Shown: positions 37,513 through 46,570 of the stretch, piece by piece
Layout of the letters: every line of letters starts with the position of its first letter
Numbering within the stretch: the first letter of the stretch is position 1
DNA from: Paenibacillus lycopersici
Lineage (GTDB): Bacteria > Bacillota > Bacilli > Paenibacillales > Paenibacillaceae
Direction of reading: 5' to 3'
DNA length: 64,000 nucleotides
Assembly: GCF_010119935.1 (NCBI RefSeq)
Contig: NZ_CP048209.1
Coordinates: forward strand, 5,311,501-5,375,500
The notes under the pieces: model-generated
What the model was told of the DNA's origin: nothing
The model's database searches: none
What the model saw: only the letters and a program-made list of their open reading frames with translations
Translations under genes and position numbers: made by a program

Positions 37513-38286
37513 TTACTTGCGGTTGAGCCATCTGCCCGCCACCCGGTCGGCCAGGCGCGGGAATAGCCCGTACAGACGGATGCCGACGGACGCCGACAGG
37601 GGCAGATCCACTTCGGGCGTCCGCTTCTCGATGACCTTGACGATCGCCGCCGCCACCTGCTCCGGCTTCAGCATGTAGCCCCGTACGCGGCTCGCGTACG
37701 TGCCGTCCGGATCGGCCGTCCGCAGGAACGGGGTGTCGATCGGGCCGGGATTAACGGCCGATACGGCAATATGATAAGGGGCGAGCTCCGAACGGATGGC
37801 ATTCGTGAATCCCAATACCGCGTGCTTCGTCGCCGCGTAACCGGAAGACTTCGACGTACTCAGTTTGCCCGCCATGGAGGCGACGTTCACGATATGTCCG
37901 CCGCCCTGCGCGCGCATGATCGGAACCGCCGCTTTCGCACAGCGGACGACTCCCATATAGTTCGTGTCCATCATCGCTTGGAACCGCTCCACCGGCGCGT
38001 CCTCGAACAGCTCGAACAGCCCGAAGCCCGCATTGTTCAGCAGCACGTCGATGCGACCGTATTCGTCCGCAATCCGGCGAAAGGCTTCCTGGACGGAATC
38101 GTTATCGGTCACGTCCATCTCGCAGCATCCGTGCCGCTGCGGGATCGACTGCGATACCCGTCCCAGCTTCTCCATGCTGCGGCCGGTAAGGACCGGTACG
38201 GCGCCCCGCGCGGCCAGCAGCTTCGCGGTCTCCGCGCCGATTCCGCTGGCCGCGCCGGTAATCAACACGATTTTCCCATGCAACAC
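37513..38286 (-). CDS. Short-chain dehydrogenase/reductase, YqjQ-like
   Basis: The 257-residue protein has the classical SDR features: NAD(P)-binding 'TGAASGIGAE' (10-19), 'NNAGFG', the catalytic Ser in 'NVASMAGKL', and Y-x3-K in 'GYAATKHAV'. 'VNPGPIDTPF' follows. The frame begins with a GTG at 38286 preceded by AGGTG. Substrate unknown. It is encoded upstream of and in the same direction as the helicase. Confidence 0.9.
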   Translation of the reverse strand: MLHGKIVLITGAASGIGAETAKLLAARGAVPVLTGRSMEKLGRVSQSIPQRHGCCEMDVTDNDSVQEAFRRIADEYGRIDVLLNNAGFGLFELFEDAPVERFQAMMDTNYMGVVRCAKAAVPIMRAQGGGHIVNVASMAGKLSTSKSSGYAATKHAVLGFTNAIRSELAPYHIAVSAVNPGPIDTPFLRTADPDGTYASRVRGYMLKPEQVAAAIVKVIEKRTPEVDLPLSASVGIRLYGLFPRLADRVAGRWLNRK

Positions 38287-38445
38287 ATCTCATCACCTGC
38301 CTTTCAGTTTACTGCAAGCAACCCGAATAGGCAAAACGAATCGGTGCGCCAAGCGGACCGGCTAGGCCTTTCGGGACAGCGCGGCGCGGCAAGCCGGGAT
38401 CCATCCGTGCTTAGACGAAGCGTAGTCCTTACGGTGCCGAAAATG

Positions 38446-38471
38446 CAAAAAAAAGCTCCCGTGGGAGCTTG
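38446..38471 (-). terminator. Terminator of the cheX gene
   Basis: AAGCTCCCACGGGAGCTT is followed by TTTTTTTG on the minus strand, eight bases after the CheX stop. Confidence 0.9.
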
Positions 38472-38478
38472 AATCATG

Positions 38479-38940
38479 CTAGGATACTAGTAGAACCTGG
38501 ATGTCCAGCTCACCGATGCCGTTCATGATAAGCGGGATCGTCAGAGCTCTAGTTACATTGAACTGCACGGATTGCGCGGAATGAAGCACTTTCGGGGGCG
38601 TAATGTCGACTTTGACGCCTTGGCCGAACAGCATTGTGCTGGCATTGCCGCTGATCATGTTGCCGAGCTCCGAAATCGCGCTTCTGCCCATCTCGTCCAT
38701 CGCATCGATCGGGTAGCCGCCCATCATGGCGGACACCATCTTAAGCGCCACATGCTCATGCAGGCCAAATACGATATCGCCATTGATTTGACCGTTAATG
38801 CCGATTTGAATCCATATGTAATTATCCGCAAGCTCAATTTCTTTCATGCCGGGCTGTCCGGTGGAAGGTCTGACTTGAACCACTTGCTCGATCACGATTT
38901 TAGCGGACTCCAGGAAGGGATTGATATACTCAGCCTTCAT
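38479..38940 (-). CDS. cheX: Chemotaxis phosphatase CheX
   Basis: The 153-residue protein matches the CheC/CheX/FliY family, with the catalytic E-x2-N in 'SAISELGNMISGNAST' (about 88-104). CheX dephosphorylates CheY-P and tunes the flagellar switch in the cytoplasm. The start ATG 38940 (MKAEYINPFLES) is preceded by AAAGGGG with long spacing; a 16-codon longer frame starts at 38988. No other chemotaxis gene is adjacent, and it has its own terminator. Confidence 0.88.
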   Translation of the reverse strand: MKAEYINPFLESAKIVIEQVVQVRPSTGQPGMKEIELADNYIWIQIGINGQINGDIVFGLHEHVALKMVSAMMGGYPIDAMDEMGRSAISELGNMISGNASTMLFGQGVKVDITPPKVLHSAQSVQFNVTRALTIPLIMNGIGELDIQVLLVS

Positions 38941-39131
38941 CTTGCTGTTACGCCCCTTTACGACATTGTCTTTTGAAGCTTTTCCCAATTATACTAGATA
39001 AATCAGATCTCGTATATAAAATCGGGACAAACTTTGCGAGAAATGTCGAATTATATCCTTTTTTAGCTACTCGCGACCTAGCAGGAAATGCCGGACTTTC
39101 CTTGCCGGGCTATACAATTAGGAGGATGACC

Positions 39132-40124
39132 GTGCCAAACGTATGGACGCATTTGATTTTCGGGCAGCGCTGCCTGCACGAGCTCGGCGAAGATCACCTG
39201 CTGTCGCTTCCTTCGCGGAAGCGCTTATTCAACATGGGCTGCCAAGGGCCCGACTTCCTGTTCTATCATCATTTCCTTCCCTGGCAGAAAGACCGGACGA
39301 TGACGAAGCTCGGCAATGCCATGCACGAGCGGCACTGCGGCCCCGTCATAATGGACATGCTCGATACGGTCGATCACCTGCGCGATTCCGATCCGACGAA
39401 GGACGCCGCGCTCGCTTATGCGCTCGGATTTCTCCTCCATTATCTGCTCGATCGCGTCATGCATCCTTATGTGTTCAGCCGCTCCGGCTTCCGCAAATGG
39501 GACCATCAACGGTTCGAGGTCATGATGGATACGCTGATCGTGCGCAAGCTGCTCGGCGTGGACACCTGGAAGACGGAAGTATGGCGCGAAATCGATATTC
39601 TCGGCGACGTTCCGGGCGCCGTCGTCGACGCTTTCGAGCAGATCGCGGCCGTTCATTATTCCGAATTGGCGCCGCTGATTCGCCGGGAATCGTGGCTTAG
39701 CGCCATGCGCGACATGATTCGCGCTCAGCGGCTGTTCCACGATCCGACCGGCATCAAGCGGCTGCTGACGTTCCGCCAGATCGATCCCTTCGTGTACAAG
39801 CGGAAGCTGCCGCCCCTGGACATTCTGAACGAGTCGCGCCGTCCTTGGCTTGACCCGACCGACGGCCAGACGAGGCATGCCGACGACGTATGGACGCTGT
39901 GGGACCGCGCAATGGAAGAAAGCCTGCCTGTCGTGAAGGCGGTACTGCAGTGGCTTCGTTGCAGCGAAGCGGAGGAGGACAGCCTGCAGGACGCGAGCCT
40001 GCCATCCAAGCACCAGCTTCGCGAGACGGCCGCGCAAGCGATCGGCAACCGCTCCTACGAAACCGGCCGCGACTGCGACAGCGGCCTGACCATCCGGTTC
40101 GAGGACCCGATCTGGACGCTATGA
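39132..40124 (+). CDS. Zinc-dependent phospholipase C-family protein
   Basis: The 330-residue protein opens 'NVWTHLIFGQRCLHELG' and carries 'NMGCQGPDFLFYHHFLPW', 'GNAMHERHCGPVIMDML' and 'ALGFLLHYLLDRVMHPYVFSR'. These His/Asp clusters are the metal ligands of the Zn-dependent PLC-type family (PF00882). AGGAGG at 39120-39125 lies six bases before GTG 39132 and abuts an in-frame ATG at 39126, so GTG is chosen. There is no signal peptide, so it is cytoplasmic and not a secreted toxin. Its substrate is not known. Confidence 0.82.
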   Translation: MPNVWTHLIFGQRCLHELGEDHLLSLPSRKRLFNMGCQGPDFLFYHHFLPWQKDRTMTKLGNAMHERHCGPVIMDMLDTVDHLRDSDPTKDAALAYALGFLLHYLLDRVMHPYVFSRSGFRKWDHQRFEVMMDTLIVRKLLGVDTWKTEVWREIDILGDVPGAVVDAFEQIAAVHYSELAPLIRRESWLSAMRDMIRAQRLFHDPTGIKRLLTFRQIDPFVYKRKLPPLDILNESRRPWLDPTDGQTRHADDVWTLWDRAMEESLPVVKAVLQWLRCSEAEEDSLQDASLPSKHQLRETAAQAIGNRSYETGRDCDSGLTIRFEDPIWTL

Positions 40125-40218
40125 GACTATAAACTATAACGTTACGACGATAGTATTGCGAGTCTATGACGATATGACTATAGGAAGCGACGAGGCTAGG
40201 AAACTTCGACACTCGGAA

Positions 40219-40494
40219 AGTAGATTTGCAAAGAATCGCACACACCTGCAGCAGAATAGCTAAAAGCCGAAAAGTTGCATTCGGACAGCTTTACCGCCGC
40301 AGACCGGCAATAATGCCGGTAAAGCTGCTAATCGGGCAACTTTACCGCCTCGACCGCCCGTAAAGCTTCCCAAAGGCAGGAATCCGGCGCTCCACTGGCC
40401 CCGGCCCAGCAGAATTGCAAAGATCCTTACACACTACATTTCCAAGTGGGGGAGCACTCCTTTCGTCGGCGTTCGTGCAATCATACCTTAGGAT
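40219..40494 (+). repeat. Dispersed ~280-bp intergenic repeat, copy 1
   Basis: A copy with extended close similarity lies at 48073-48357 in the same orientation. It starts AGTAGATTTGCAAAGAATC and ends TCGTGCAATCATACCTTAGG. Inside is a hairpin, AGCTTTACCG ... CGGTAAAGCT, and an imperfect internal echo of TTGCAAAGAT. There is no open frame. It lies in the gap between convergent 3' ends (PLC-like and HRDC genes). Confidence 0.85.
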
Positions 40495-40584
40495 AGACAC
40501 TTGGAACTACGATGCTTCGGGATTGCTTTCGGGACCATGATATCCTTCGGAATCACGTTACTTTGGAATTACGTTACTTTGAAA

Positions 40585-41601
40585 CTAGGAAACATTTTCC
40601 CGGCTGCCCTTGGATCGCCGGTACCGCAGCCGGATCAGCCTGAGCCGATCATACAGCATATCAAGCGATTTGCCTTTCCCTTGATCCGCGTCTTCCCCGT
40701 ACACCTGGCGGAGCACAGGCTTCAAATATTGGTCGCCGAGCGCTTGCAGCGCGTCCCAGACGAGCTGCTGCTCGAACTCCGGCATCTGTGCGAGCTCCCG
40801 CTCGATGAGCGGCTCCAGATCGTAGCCTTCCGTCTCCAGCTTCTCGATCCGCTCCATCAAGTCCCGGCGCGGCAGATCGACCCGCTCCTGCAGCTCGTCG
40901 ATCGATTGTCCATCCGCAATCGCGCGAAGCAGCTCGCGCTTCTCCGTCTGCCGGTCCATCTGCGATTTGAACCGGTTTTCCTTTTGTTTATATACCCATT
41001 TCGTATACGTCTTCGAATCCAGCGCTTCCGCGACCCAGTCGAGCGGGAATTGCGTCTCCCGCCGGAAAGCGCCGGTAATCGCCAGCACTTCCTCCCCGTA
41101 GGCCGTCTGTTTGGACTCCCCCCAGCCCGGAATTTGCAGCAGCTCCTCCGGCTGCTGCGGCACGAAGGCGCTGATCATCCACAACATCCGATTCGTCGCG
41201 ATCAGGTACGCCGACTTCTTGACGGCCACCGCCTTGGCGCGCCGCCAGTCGCGCAGCGCGGCGAACAGATCCGGATCGCTGTTCTGCTCGCCGTAACACT
41301 GGATCATGGAGTACAGCGACCCGCTTCCCTCTACGCTCCGGCGCTCGTCCAGCATGCCGTCGATCAACGGCGAATAGCCATCTCCCATCTGCACCGAAAC
41401 GCCGTGCCGGAAAGCGATCAGCATTTCCTCCCATGACCCGCCCTCGTACCATACCTGCTGGCTCCTTGCCGCCTCTTCCCCCTCCACCGTCCAAATGACC
41501 GACCAGACGCCGTCTTGCTCGCAGATCGACAGCTTGGCTTCACCGGCTGCCGCGTCCTCTCCTCCCGCCCTCTCGAACGTGTTCAAAAATACGACCTGCA
41601 T
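40585..41601 (-). CDS. HRDC-domain protein
   Basis: The 338-residue protein contains an HRDC domain at about 100-205 ('DLFAALRDWRRAKAVAVKKSAYLIATNRMLWMISAFVPQQPEELLQIPGWGESKQTAYGEEVLAI'), a nucleic-acid-binding module of RecQ and RNase D. The helicase domain is absent. The C-terminal part is helical with a RecQ-C-like winged helix ('DELQERVDLPRRDLMERIEKLETEGYDL'). ATG 41601 with GGAGGTGCC upstream is chosen; the longer frame is rejected. A hairpin terminator-like structure lies in its 5' leader. Confidence 0.82.
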   Translation of the reverse strand: MQVVFLNTFERAGGEDAAAGEAKLSICEQDGVWSVIWTVEGEEAARSQQVWYEGGSWEEMLIAFRHGVSVQMGDGYSPLIDGMLDERRSVEGSGSLYSMIQCYGEQNSDPDLFAALRDWRRAKAVAVKKSAYLIATNRMLWMISAFVPQQPEELLQIPGWGESKQTAYGEEVLAITGAFRRETQFPLDWVAEALDSKTYTKWVYKQKENRFKSQMDRQTEKRELLRAIADGQSIDELQERVDLPRRDLMERIEKLETEGYDLEPLIERELAQMPEFEQQLVWDALQALGDQYLKPVLRQVYGEDADQGKGKSLDMLYDRLRLIRLRYRRSKGSRENVS

Positions 41602-41689
41602 CGTCAGGCACCTCCAGCAATAGAATTGATCAAACCCGGCCGCCGGCGTCCTTGCTCCTGGCGTCCGCGCAGCGCAATGCCGAACGCGC

Positions 41690-41734
41690 AAAAAGCACCT
41701 CTTCGCGCCATGGCAATGGCGAAAAGAGGTGCTT
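41690..41734 (-). terminator. Terminator-like hairpin in the leader of the HRDC gene
   Basis: On the minus strand AAGCACCTCTTTTCGCCAT pairs with its near complement around GCC and is followed by TTTTTGC. It sits about 90 bases before the HRDC start, so it could end transcripts before that gene. Confidence 0.5.
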
Positions 41735-41879
41735 CCTCACGTTCAACGATTTGATTGTTCACATCATAGCATAAGGCGGCTCGGATAGGCAATAGAGAAG
41801 TTCCATTTCCTCCCTGCCGGCGTGTTGCCCGGTTCGCGAGCGGGATGCTATGATAGACGCATTAAAGGAGGAACGCACG

Positions 41880-42176
41880 ATGCTGCTGCCTGATTATGAT
41901 TTTATGTCGGATACGACCGAAGATACGTCGACCCGCTTCGTTACGTTCATTACGCCGAACCTGAAACGGTTCGACCTGGCTATCATGACGACGAACCGCT
42001 TCTACGGGAAGAAGCTGATTACCGACCTGCAAAGCGGCCGCACCGCGATCGTCGGCCAGGATGACTTGGACGAGGAGGGCTACCTGGAGTTCGCCTACAA
42101 GCTGACGGAAGAGGAAGCCGCCGACCTTCGCCAATTTCTCGAATTCGTGGTGGGAACGGTGAATTTTACCGACTGA
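41880..42176 (+). CDS. DUF3055-family protein
   Basis: The 98-residue protein (MLLPDYDFMSDTTEDTSTRFVTFITPNLKRFDLAIMTTNRFYGKKL...) matches the small DUF3055/SAV0927 family of unknown function conserved in Firmicutes. AAAGGAGG lies eight bases before ATG 41880. It is acidic, soluble and has no signal peptide. The following small gene is in the same direction, 55 bases away. Confidence 0.85.
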   Translation: MLLPDYDFMSDTTEDTSTRFVTFITPNLKRFDLAIMTTNRFYGKKLITDLQSGRTAIVGQDDLDEEGYLEFAYKLTEEEAADLRQFLEFVVGTVNFTD

Positions 42177-42231
42177 TCGGGGTACACTGAAACGGTACAA
42201 CCCACACTATCCGTTTCAGGAGGGAGCCGGC

Positions 42232-42492
42232 TTGTTCAAAAAAGAAGATCGTCAGTCGTACACGGATTTCAAATCGGTCGAGTCCCAACGCAACGACCTC
42301 GCCGCAGAAGAATTTCCGGAGGGCCCGTACGGTTCCGGAATCCAGTCGGCGTCACTGGGGAAAAGCACGCCTTGGCGGATCGACATGCGCGCGCCGAACC
42401 GGTTCGATTACGAGAACCGCGAGCTGCATGAAGGTATTGACCGCGATTACCCCGGTGAGGACAGCTACCCGGATGCCATAGATGAACCTTGA
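42232..42492 (+). CDS. Small acidic hypothetical protein
   Basis: The 86-residue frame starts at TTG 42232, with AGGAGGG about seven bases upstream. It is rich in Asp, Glu, Tyr and Pro ('RELHEGIDRDYPGEDSYPDAIDEP') with no signal peptide. I do not recognise a family. It is followed by a strong terminator, supporting a real transcription unit with the DUF3055 gene. Confidence 0.7.
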   Translation: MFKKEDRQSYTDFKSVESQRNDLAAEEFPEGPYGSGIQSASLGKSTPWRIDMRAPNRFDYENRELHEGIDRDYPGEDSYPDAIDEP

Positions 42493-42549
42493 CTGACCGA
42501 TCGCGGCGACGCACCGACAGAAGAAGCGACAAGCAACGAAGCGAAGCTT

Positions 42550-42606
42550 AAAGCCCGCAAGGCGGGGATGGCCGAATGGCCGTCCTTACGCCTGCGGGCT
42601 TTTCGT
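42550..42606. terminator. Terminator between convergent genes
   Basis: AAGCCCGCAAGGCG pairs with CGCCTGCGGGCTT, an inner GGCC-GAAT-GGCC stem is present, and TTTTCGTT follows on the plus strand. It serves the 41880-42492 genes. Confidence 0.85.
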
Positions 42607-42737
42607 TATGCGCTATGCGTGCTGGGTGTTGGCGCTTCCCATATGCCGATTAGTACGCCTACGCTCCGTTAGAGAGGACGCAGCATGGGTTCGCGCCGGA
42701 CGCTGCGAATCTTGCGCGCTAGATGCGCATCCGCAAG

Positions 42738-44216
42738 CTAGAAACGGAGCTGCTGGCCGAACAGCAGCGCGTTGCTGAGCAGGCGTCCCGGAGCCGTGAC
42801 GGTCTTGCCTTGGAACATCATGCCGGAGGAGGCGCCACCGTCGAGATTCATCGCTTGCCGGGCGCCGAGCTGCACCATTACCGCAGCCCACTGCTTCATC
42901 GTCGCGCCGGAGACGGTCGCGATCATGACAGAACCGTCTTTGCGGATGGCGATGCCGCTGCGCGCGCCGCCGCCGGTTAAAATTTTCGGATCGCGGAAGC
43001 CTTCGGCCGTCGGATCGAGCGTTACTTTCCCGTCCGTGACGAGCCGCGGGCCCGCGCCGACCGCCGTGTGAACGCCGCTCCAATCGACGGAAGCGCCTGT
43101 GAGATTCGTCGTGTTGACCTTGTAGGTCACCCTGCTGCCAACCTGGAAGCGCCCCGCTTGCCCGGCCTCGCCGCCTTGGTAGACGATCACGTAGCCGTCC
43201 GGCGGTATAGCGGTATCGACGCCGTGGCGAATGGCTGTCACCGCGCCCTTCCTGACGACGACGGCGTTCTCGGCCTTGAAGCCCAGCGAATCGCCGCGCT
43301 GGGGCGTGAAGATCGTCGCGGTCGATTTGCCCGAAGGCAGCCGGTTCATGAAATACGCGTACCAGGAGCTTGTCCCGCCGCTCGGCGCGATAACGGTGCC
43401 CCGAATGCCGATCCGCAGCGTGTCCATCACCGCGCTGCCGTCCCATTTGAAGCCGATCGACGTGCCGGTGTTGCCGATATGCTGCGGCAGGCTGCCGCTG
43501 ATCAGCGTCCCGTACGGATCGGGAACGCCGCTGTACGAGTCGAAGAAGGCGCCGTTGATCGCGATGTCCGCATGGTACGCGGCGGCCATGCCGGCCAGCG
43601 ATTGCGTCGTGCCGATTTTGCGGTTGGCGTAGCCGGTCGTGACCGGCATGCCTTTCGGAATGGTCACGGTCTTGACCGTGAAGCTGCTCCCTGCTGCCTT
43701 GACCGTGCGGGTCTCAAGCTTCGGCTCGAACGCAAGCTTGAGCGGCGACGCCGGTTTCGTGACGACGACCGGCAGCTTCAAGGTGCCCGTATACCCCGCG
43801 GATGCCGTGGACACGCTGATCGTGAGCATCGTCTCGCCCGGGGCGACCGGCATCAGGACGCCGGCTTCGTTCACCTTCGCGACGGCCGGGTTGCCTGTCG
43901 CGTACAGCAGCTGCACCTTCGCGGACGATTGCAGCTTGGCAGCGACGGGAAATTGTTTTCCGATTTCCGGTTTGACCGAAGCGGACGGGTAGCTTAGCTT
44001 CACGGTTTGGGTCTGGCTATCGGCGACCGATCCGGCTGGTGCCTTGGGCGAGGCTGGCGCTTTGGCTGGCGGCACGCTCGGCGATTCGGGCGCTGTCGGC
44101 GGCGTTGGTCCCGTCACGCCGGATGCGGCCTGCGCCGTCCATAGCGCCGGCGTAACGGTCAACAGCGCGGTCACCAAGGTTACGGCGGCGGCGGATTTGA
44201 AATTCAGTTTCTTCAT
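42738..44216 (-). CDS. Secreted phosphodiester glycosidase (NAGPA-like)
   Basis: The 492-residue protein has a Sec signal peptide (MKKLNFKSAAAVTLVTALL..., cleavage near residue 30), a Pro/Ala/Ser-rich linker at 33-65, an Ig-like module around 70-150, and a phosphodiester-glycosidase domain from about 200 to the end: 'INGAFFDSYSGVPDPYGTLISG', 'VGAGPRLVTDGKV', 'RSGIAIRKDGSVMIATVSGATMKQWAAVM' and the motif 'MNLDGGASSGMMFQG'. The family (PF09992) hydrolyses sugar-phosphodiester bonds, and in bacteria it may trim wall teichoic or exopolysaccharide modifications. Export to the envelope is expected. Its leader contains a structured element plus terminator. Confidence 0.87.
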   Translation of the reverse strand: MKKLNFKSAAAVTLVTALLTVTPALWTAQAASGVTGPTPPTAPESPSVPPAKAPASPKAPAGSVADSQTQTVKLSYPSASVKPEIGKQFPVAAKLQSSAKVQLLYATGNPAVAKVNEAGVLMPVAPGETMLTISVSTASAGYTGTLKLPVVVTKPASPLKLAFEPKLETRTVKAAGSSFTVKTVTIPKGMPVTTGYANRKIGTTQSLAGMAAAYHADIAINGAFFDSYSGVPDPYGTLISGSLPQHIGNTGTSIGFKWDGSAVMDTLRIGIRGTVIAPSGGTSSWYAYFMNRLPSGKSTATIFTPQRGDSLGFKAENAVVVRKGAVTAIRHGVDTAIPPDGYVIVYQGGEAGQAGRFQVGSRVTYKVNTTNLTGASVDWSGVHTAVGAGPRLVTDGKVTLDPTAEGFRDPKILTGGGARSGIAIRKDGSVMIATVSGATMKQWAAVMVQLGARQAMNLDGGASSGMMFQGKTVTAPGRLLSNALLFGQQLRF

Positions 44217-44321
44217 GATGCGACTGGCTCCTCTGCAGGTTCATTTCGGTTTCCATACGGCGCTTGTTCGGCCGAGGATGGGTTCCTCTCCCATTTGTCG
44301 GCATCCAATGGCATAAAATGA

Positions 44322-44445
44322 ATAAAAAACGCTGCACAGATCGGCGGTTGCCGTCATGATGCAGCGCAGGACATCTTAGGCGAGTTACGCAGGCAGTTCA
44401 GCCTTCCCGCGGGTACACCTCTTCGCCCGAGCTGGTGCCTGCCAA
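44322..44445 (-). promoter_or_regulatory. Structured leader with attenuator before the glycosidase gene
   Basis: Read on the minus strand, a first stem GGCAGGCA/TGCCTGC (44389-44443) is followed by a terminator hairpin CGCTGCA ... TGCAGCG with TTTTTT (44324-44366). The gene starts 106 bases further on. The element sits right after the preceding operon's terminator. The layout resembles an aptamer-terminator riboswitch, but I could not match a known class. Confidence 0.4.
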
Positions 44446-44449
44446 ACAA

Positions 44450-44494
44450 TCAAAAAAGAGAAACCCGCATTTTATGAAAACGCGAGTTTCTCTG
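44450..44494 (-). terminator. Terminator of the Gfo/Idh/MocA operon
   Basis: AGAGAAACTCGC pairs with GCGGGTTTCTCT (one mismatch) around a TTTTCATAAAAT region, and TTTTTTG follows on the minus strand. It lies 72 bases after the operon's last stop. Confidence 0.85.
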
Positions 44495-44565
44495 CTGTTA
44501 GGGCAGCCGCGCGAATGCGGCTGCTTCGTACGCTCCTCTATGCATGTGCTCGTACGAGGATACGC

Positions 44566-45546
44566 TTATCGAACGATCTTCACCGGCTGTCTCGTCGCAG
44601 CCGATTCATACGCAGCGAGCGCGACGCGGACTGCCTCCAGGCCGTCTTCCCCGGTAATCGCGACCGGCTTGTCATTCCGGATGCTGTCAACGAATGAAGC
44701 GACGAGCCCGGAGTCCATGTCGGAGCCCCAGTTCACCCATGACGTCTTCATCGTTTCGTCCTTATGGACGACAATGTTCTGCTTGAACAAGTCGACTTTG
44801 CTCATGCCGGCGCTGCCGACGATCTCCAACGTGACGTCGCCCCATGTGGGGAACGACTTCGTTCGCGACCACGACGGATCGAGCGAGGCGATGACGCCGT
44901 TGTCGAACGAGAATACGAGCATGCCGCAGTCGTCGGCTTGTATGTCGTGGAAACGCGTCCCGATCTCGGCGTACACTTCAGTAACTTCCGCTCCGGGCAT
45001 GATCCAGCGCATCAAATCGACGACATGAACGGTATGGTCGATGACGGCGCCGCCGCCTGATTTTGCCCGGTCGACGAACCAGCCGCCCGGCATCGATCCG
45101 CGGTTGGTGCCTTGGATGGCGCGGATGCTGCCCAGAATGCCTTTCTCGACGTCGCGCTTCATCGCCGCCGAAGCCGGGTGGAACCGGCAAGGGAAAGCGG
45201 TCATCAGCTTCACGCCATGCTTGCGCGCGGCGGCGACCATGTCGAGGGCGCCTTCCACCGTCTGCGAGAGCGGCTTTTCGCTCAAAATATGTTTGCCTGC
45301 CTGAGCCGCCGCGACGGCCAGCTCCCGGTGATAGGCATTCTCCGAGCAAATGATGACGGCGTCGATATCCGACGCCAGCAGCTTCTCGTAATCCCGCTCC
45401 CAGAAGGTGCCGAAATCGTTCGCCGCCTGCCGTCCGCGGGTTTCTTCGGCTTCCGCTACGCCGGCGATTTCGACGCCCAGTTTGCGCAGGCCATGTACGT
45501 AGGCGTACACATGCATGTGGGCAACGCCCAACAGTCCGATTTTCAT
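44566..45546 (-). CDS. Gfo/Idh/MocA-family oxidoreductase 1
   Basis: The 326-residue protein has an N-terminal NAD(P) Rossmann domain ('MKIGLLGVAHMHVYAYVHGLRK') and the conserved 'ILSEKPLS' lysine. The C-terminal domain bears a family-typical histidine/aspartate region ('GGAVIDHTVHVVDLMRWI'). Members oxidise or reduce sugars or inositols. ATG 45546 overlaps the stop of oxidoreductase 2 by one base (TAATG) and has AAAGGAG upstream. The 22-codon longer frame is rejected. Confidence 0.9.
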   Translation of the reverse strand: MKIGLLGVAHMHVYAYVHGLRKLGVEIAGVAEAEETRGRQAANDFGTFWERDYEKLLASDIDAVIICSENAYHRELAVAAAQAGKHILSEKPLSQTVEGALDMVAAARKHGVKLMTAFPCRFHPASAAMKRDVEKGILGSIRAIQGTNRGSMPGGWFVDRAKSGGGAVIDHTVHVVDLMRWIMPGAEVTEVYAEIGTRFHDIQADDCGMLVFSFDNGVIASLDPSWSRTKSFPTWGDVTLEIVGSAGMSKVDLFKQNIVVHKDETMKTSWVNWGSDMDSGLVASFVDSIRNDKPVAITGEDGLEAVRVALAAYESAATRQPVKIVR

Positions 45547-46556
45547 TAGGCATTCTCCTTTCCGAAGCTTTCCATTTCCACGGCGGCGCCGGTTACGGCC
45601 GAATGGATGCAAGCAAGGCTGATGCGCAGCGCCTCATATGCGTCCTCCGCGGTCACGACCGGGTCGACGCCTTCTTCGATGCAGCGCAGAAAATGTTCGA
45701 GCTCTACGTCATACGGGCTGCGGGCGAGCGCGCTTTGCGGCACTTGAACGGAAGGGCGGCTCGTATCCTTGGCGGCCAACAGCGAGCGGTTCGTCACGCT
45801 GTCCTCCGAGTTGACGGACAGAATGCCGCCGTTGCCGGCAACCTCGAGCCGCGTCGCGAAGCCTTCCGGGAAGGACCACGAGCCGTTGGCATATCCAATC
45901 ACGCCGCTGCGGAACCGCAGCGTGGCGAACGCATGATCCGGCAAATCGTCATTGCCCGCAGCGAACAGGCTGCGCGCATACACGCGGTCGACTTCGCCGA
46001 ACGTCCAGCGGAGCCAATCGAAATCATGCAGGATCAGGTCGAGCAGCACGCCGCCGGATTTGGCGAAGTCCCGGTACCAGCCGTCGAATCCGCTCGGGCA
46101 GGAGCCGACGCGCTCTGCACGGACCGTGCCGACTTCGCCGATTTCGCCGCGGTTGATCAAATCCCGGACTTGCGCATATTCCGGGAAGAAGCGCACCACA
46201 TGGCCGATGTAGAGGTGAACGCCCGCCTCGCGGCAGGCTTCGATCATCGCCCGTGCATCGTCAAGCGTGCCGGCGATCGGCTTCTCGCAGATGACGTGCT
46301 TGCCGTAAGCCGCGGCGCGGAGCACATAGTCTCTGTGCAAATATGTAGGCAGACAGACATCGATGACATCAGGCTGCTCGGCCTCCATGAGCGCTTCCAG
46401 CGTGGCATAAGCGCGCGTGCCGAGCCGCTCCGCTAAAGCGGCGGCGGCATCCTCCCGGGAATCGACGATTCCGACAAGCTCCGCGCGCGGGTTTCGAGTG
46501 TGAGCCTCGGCGTGCACGGTGCCCATGGCACCGGCGCCGATAAGAGCGATTCGCAT
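45546..46556 (-). CDS. Gfo/Idh/MocA-family oxidoreductase 2
   Basis: The 336-residue protein starts 'MRIALIGAGAMGTVHAEAH' (GxGxxG dinucleotide fold), with 'VICEKPIAGTLDDARAMI' and 'GGVLLDLILHDFDWLRW'. It resembles inositol or glucose-fructose-type dehydrogenases. ATG 46556 is preceded by AGGAGGTATCAT; the longer frame would read through the tandem repeat and is rejected. Co-translation with oxidoreductase 1 and proximity to the aldo-keto reductase point to a small carbohydrate pathway. Confidence 0.9.
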   Translation of the reverse strand: MRIALIGAGAMGTVHAEAHTRNPRAELVGIVDSREDAAAALAERLGTRAYATLEALMEAEQPDVIDVCLPTYLHRDYVLRAAAYGKHVICEKPIAGTLDDARAMIEACREAGVHLYIGHVVRFFPEYAQVRDLINRGEIGEVGTVRAERVGSCPSGFDGWYRDFAKSGGVLLDLILHDFDWLRWTFGEVDRVYARSLFAAGNDDLPDHAFATLRFRSGVIGYANGSWSFPEGFATRLEVAGNGGILSVNSEDSVTNRSLLAAKDTSRPSVQVPQSALARSPYDVELEHFLRCIEEGVDPVVTAEDAYEALRISLACIHSAVTGAAVEMESFGKENA

Positions 46557-46570
46557 ATGATACCTCCTAA

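Noticed and set aside
35688-37526. 612-residue plus-strand frame
   Set aside because: Antisense to the second DEAD-box helicase; Arg/His-rich with no domain.
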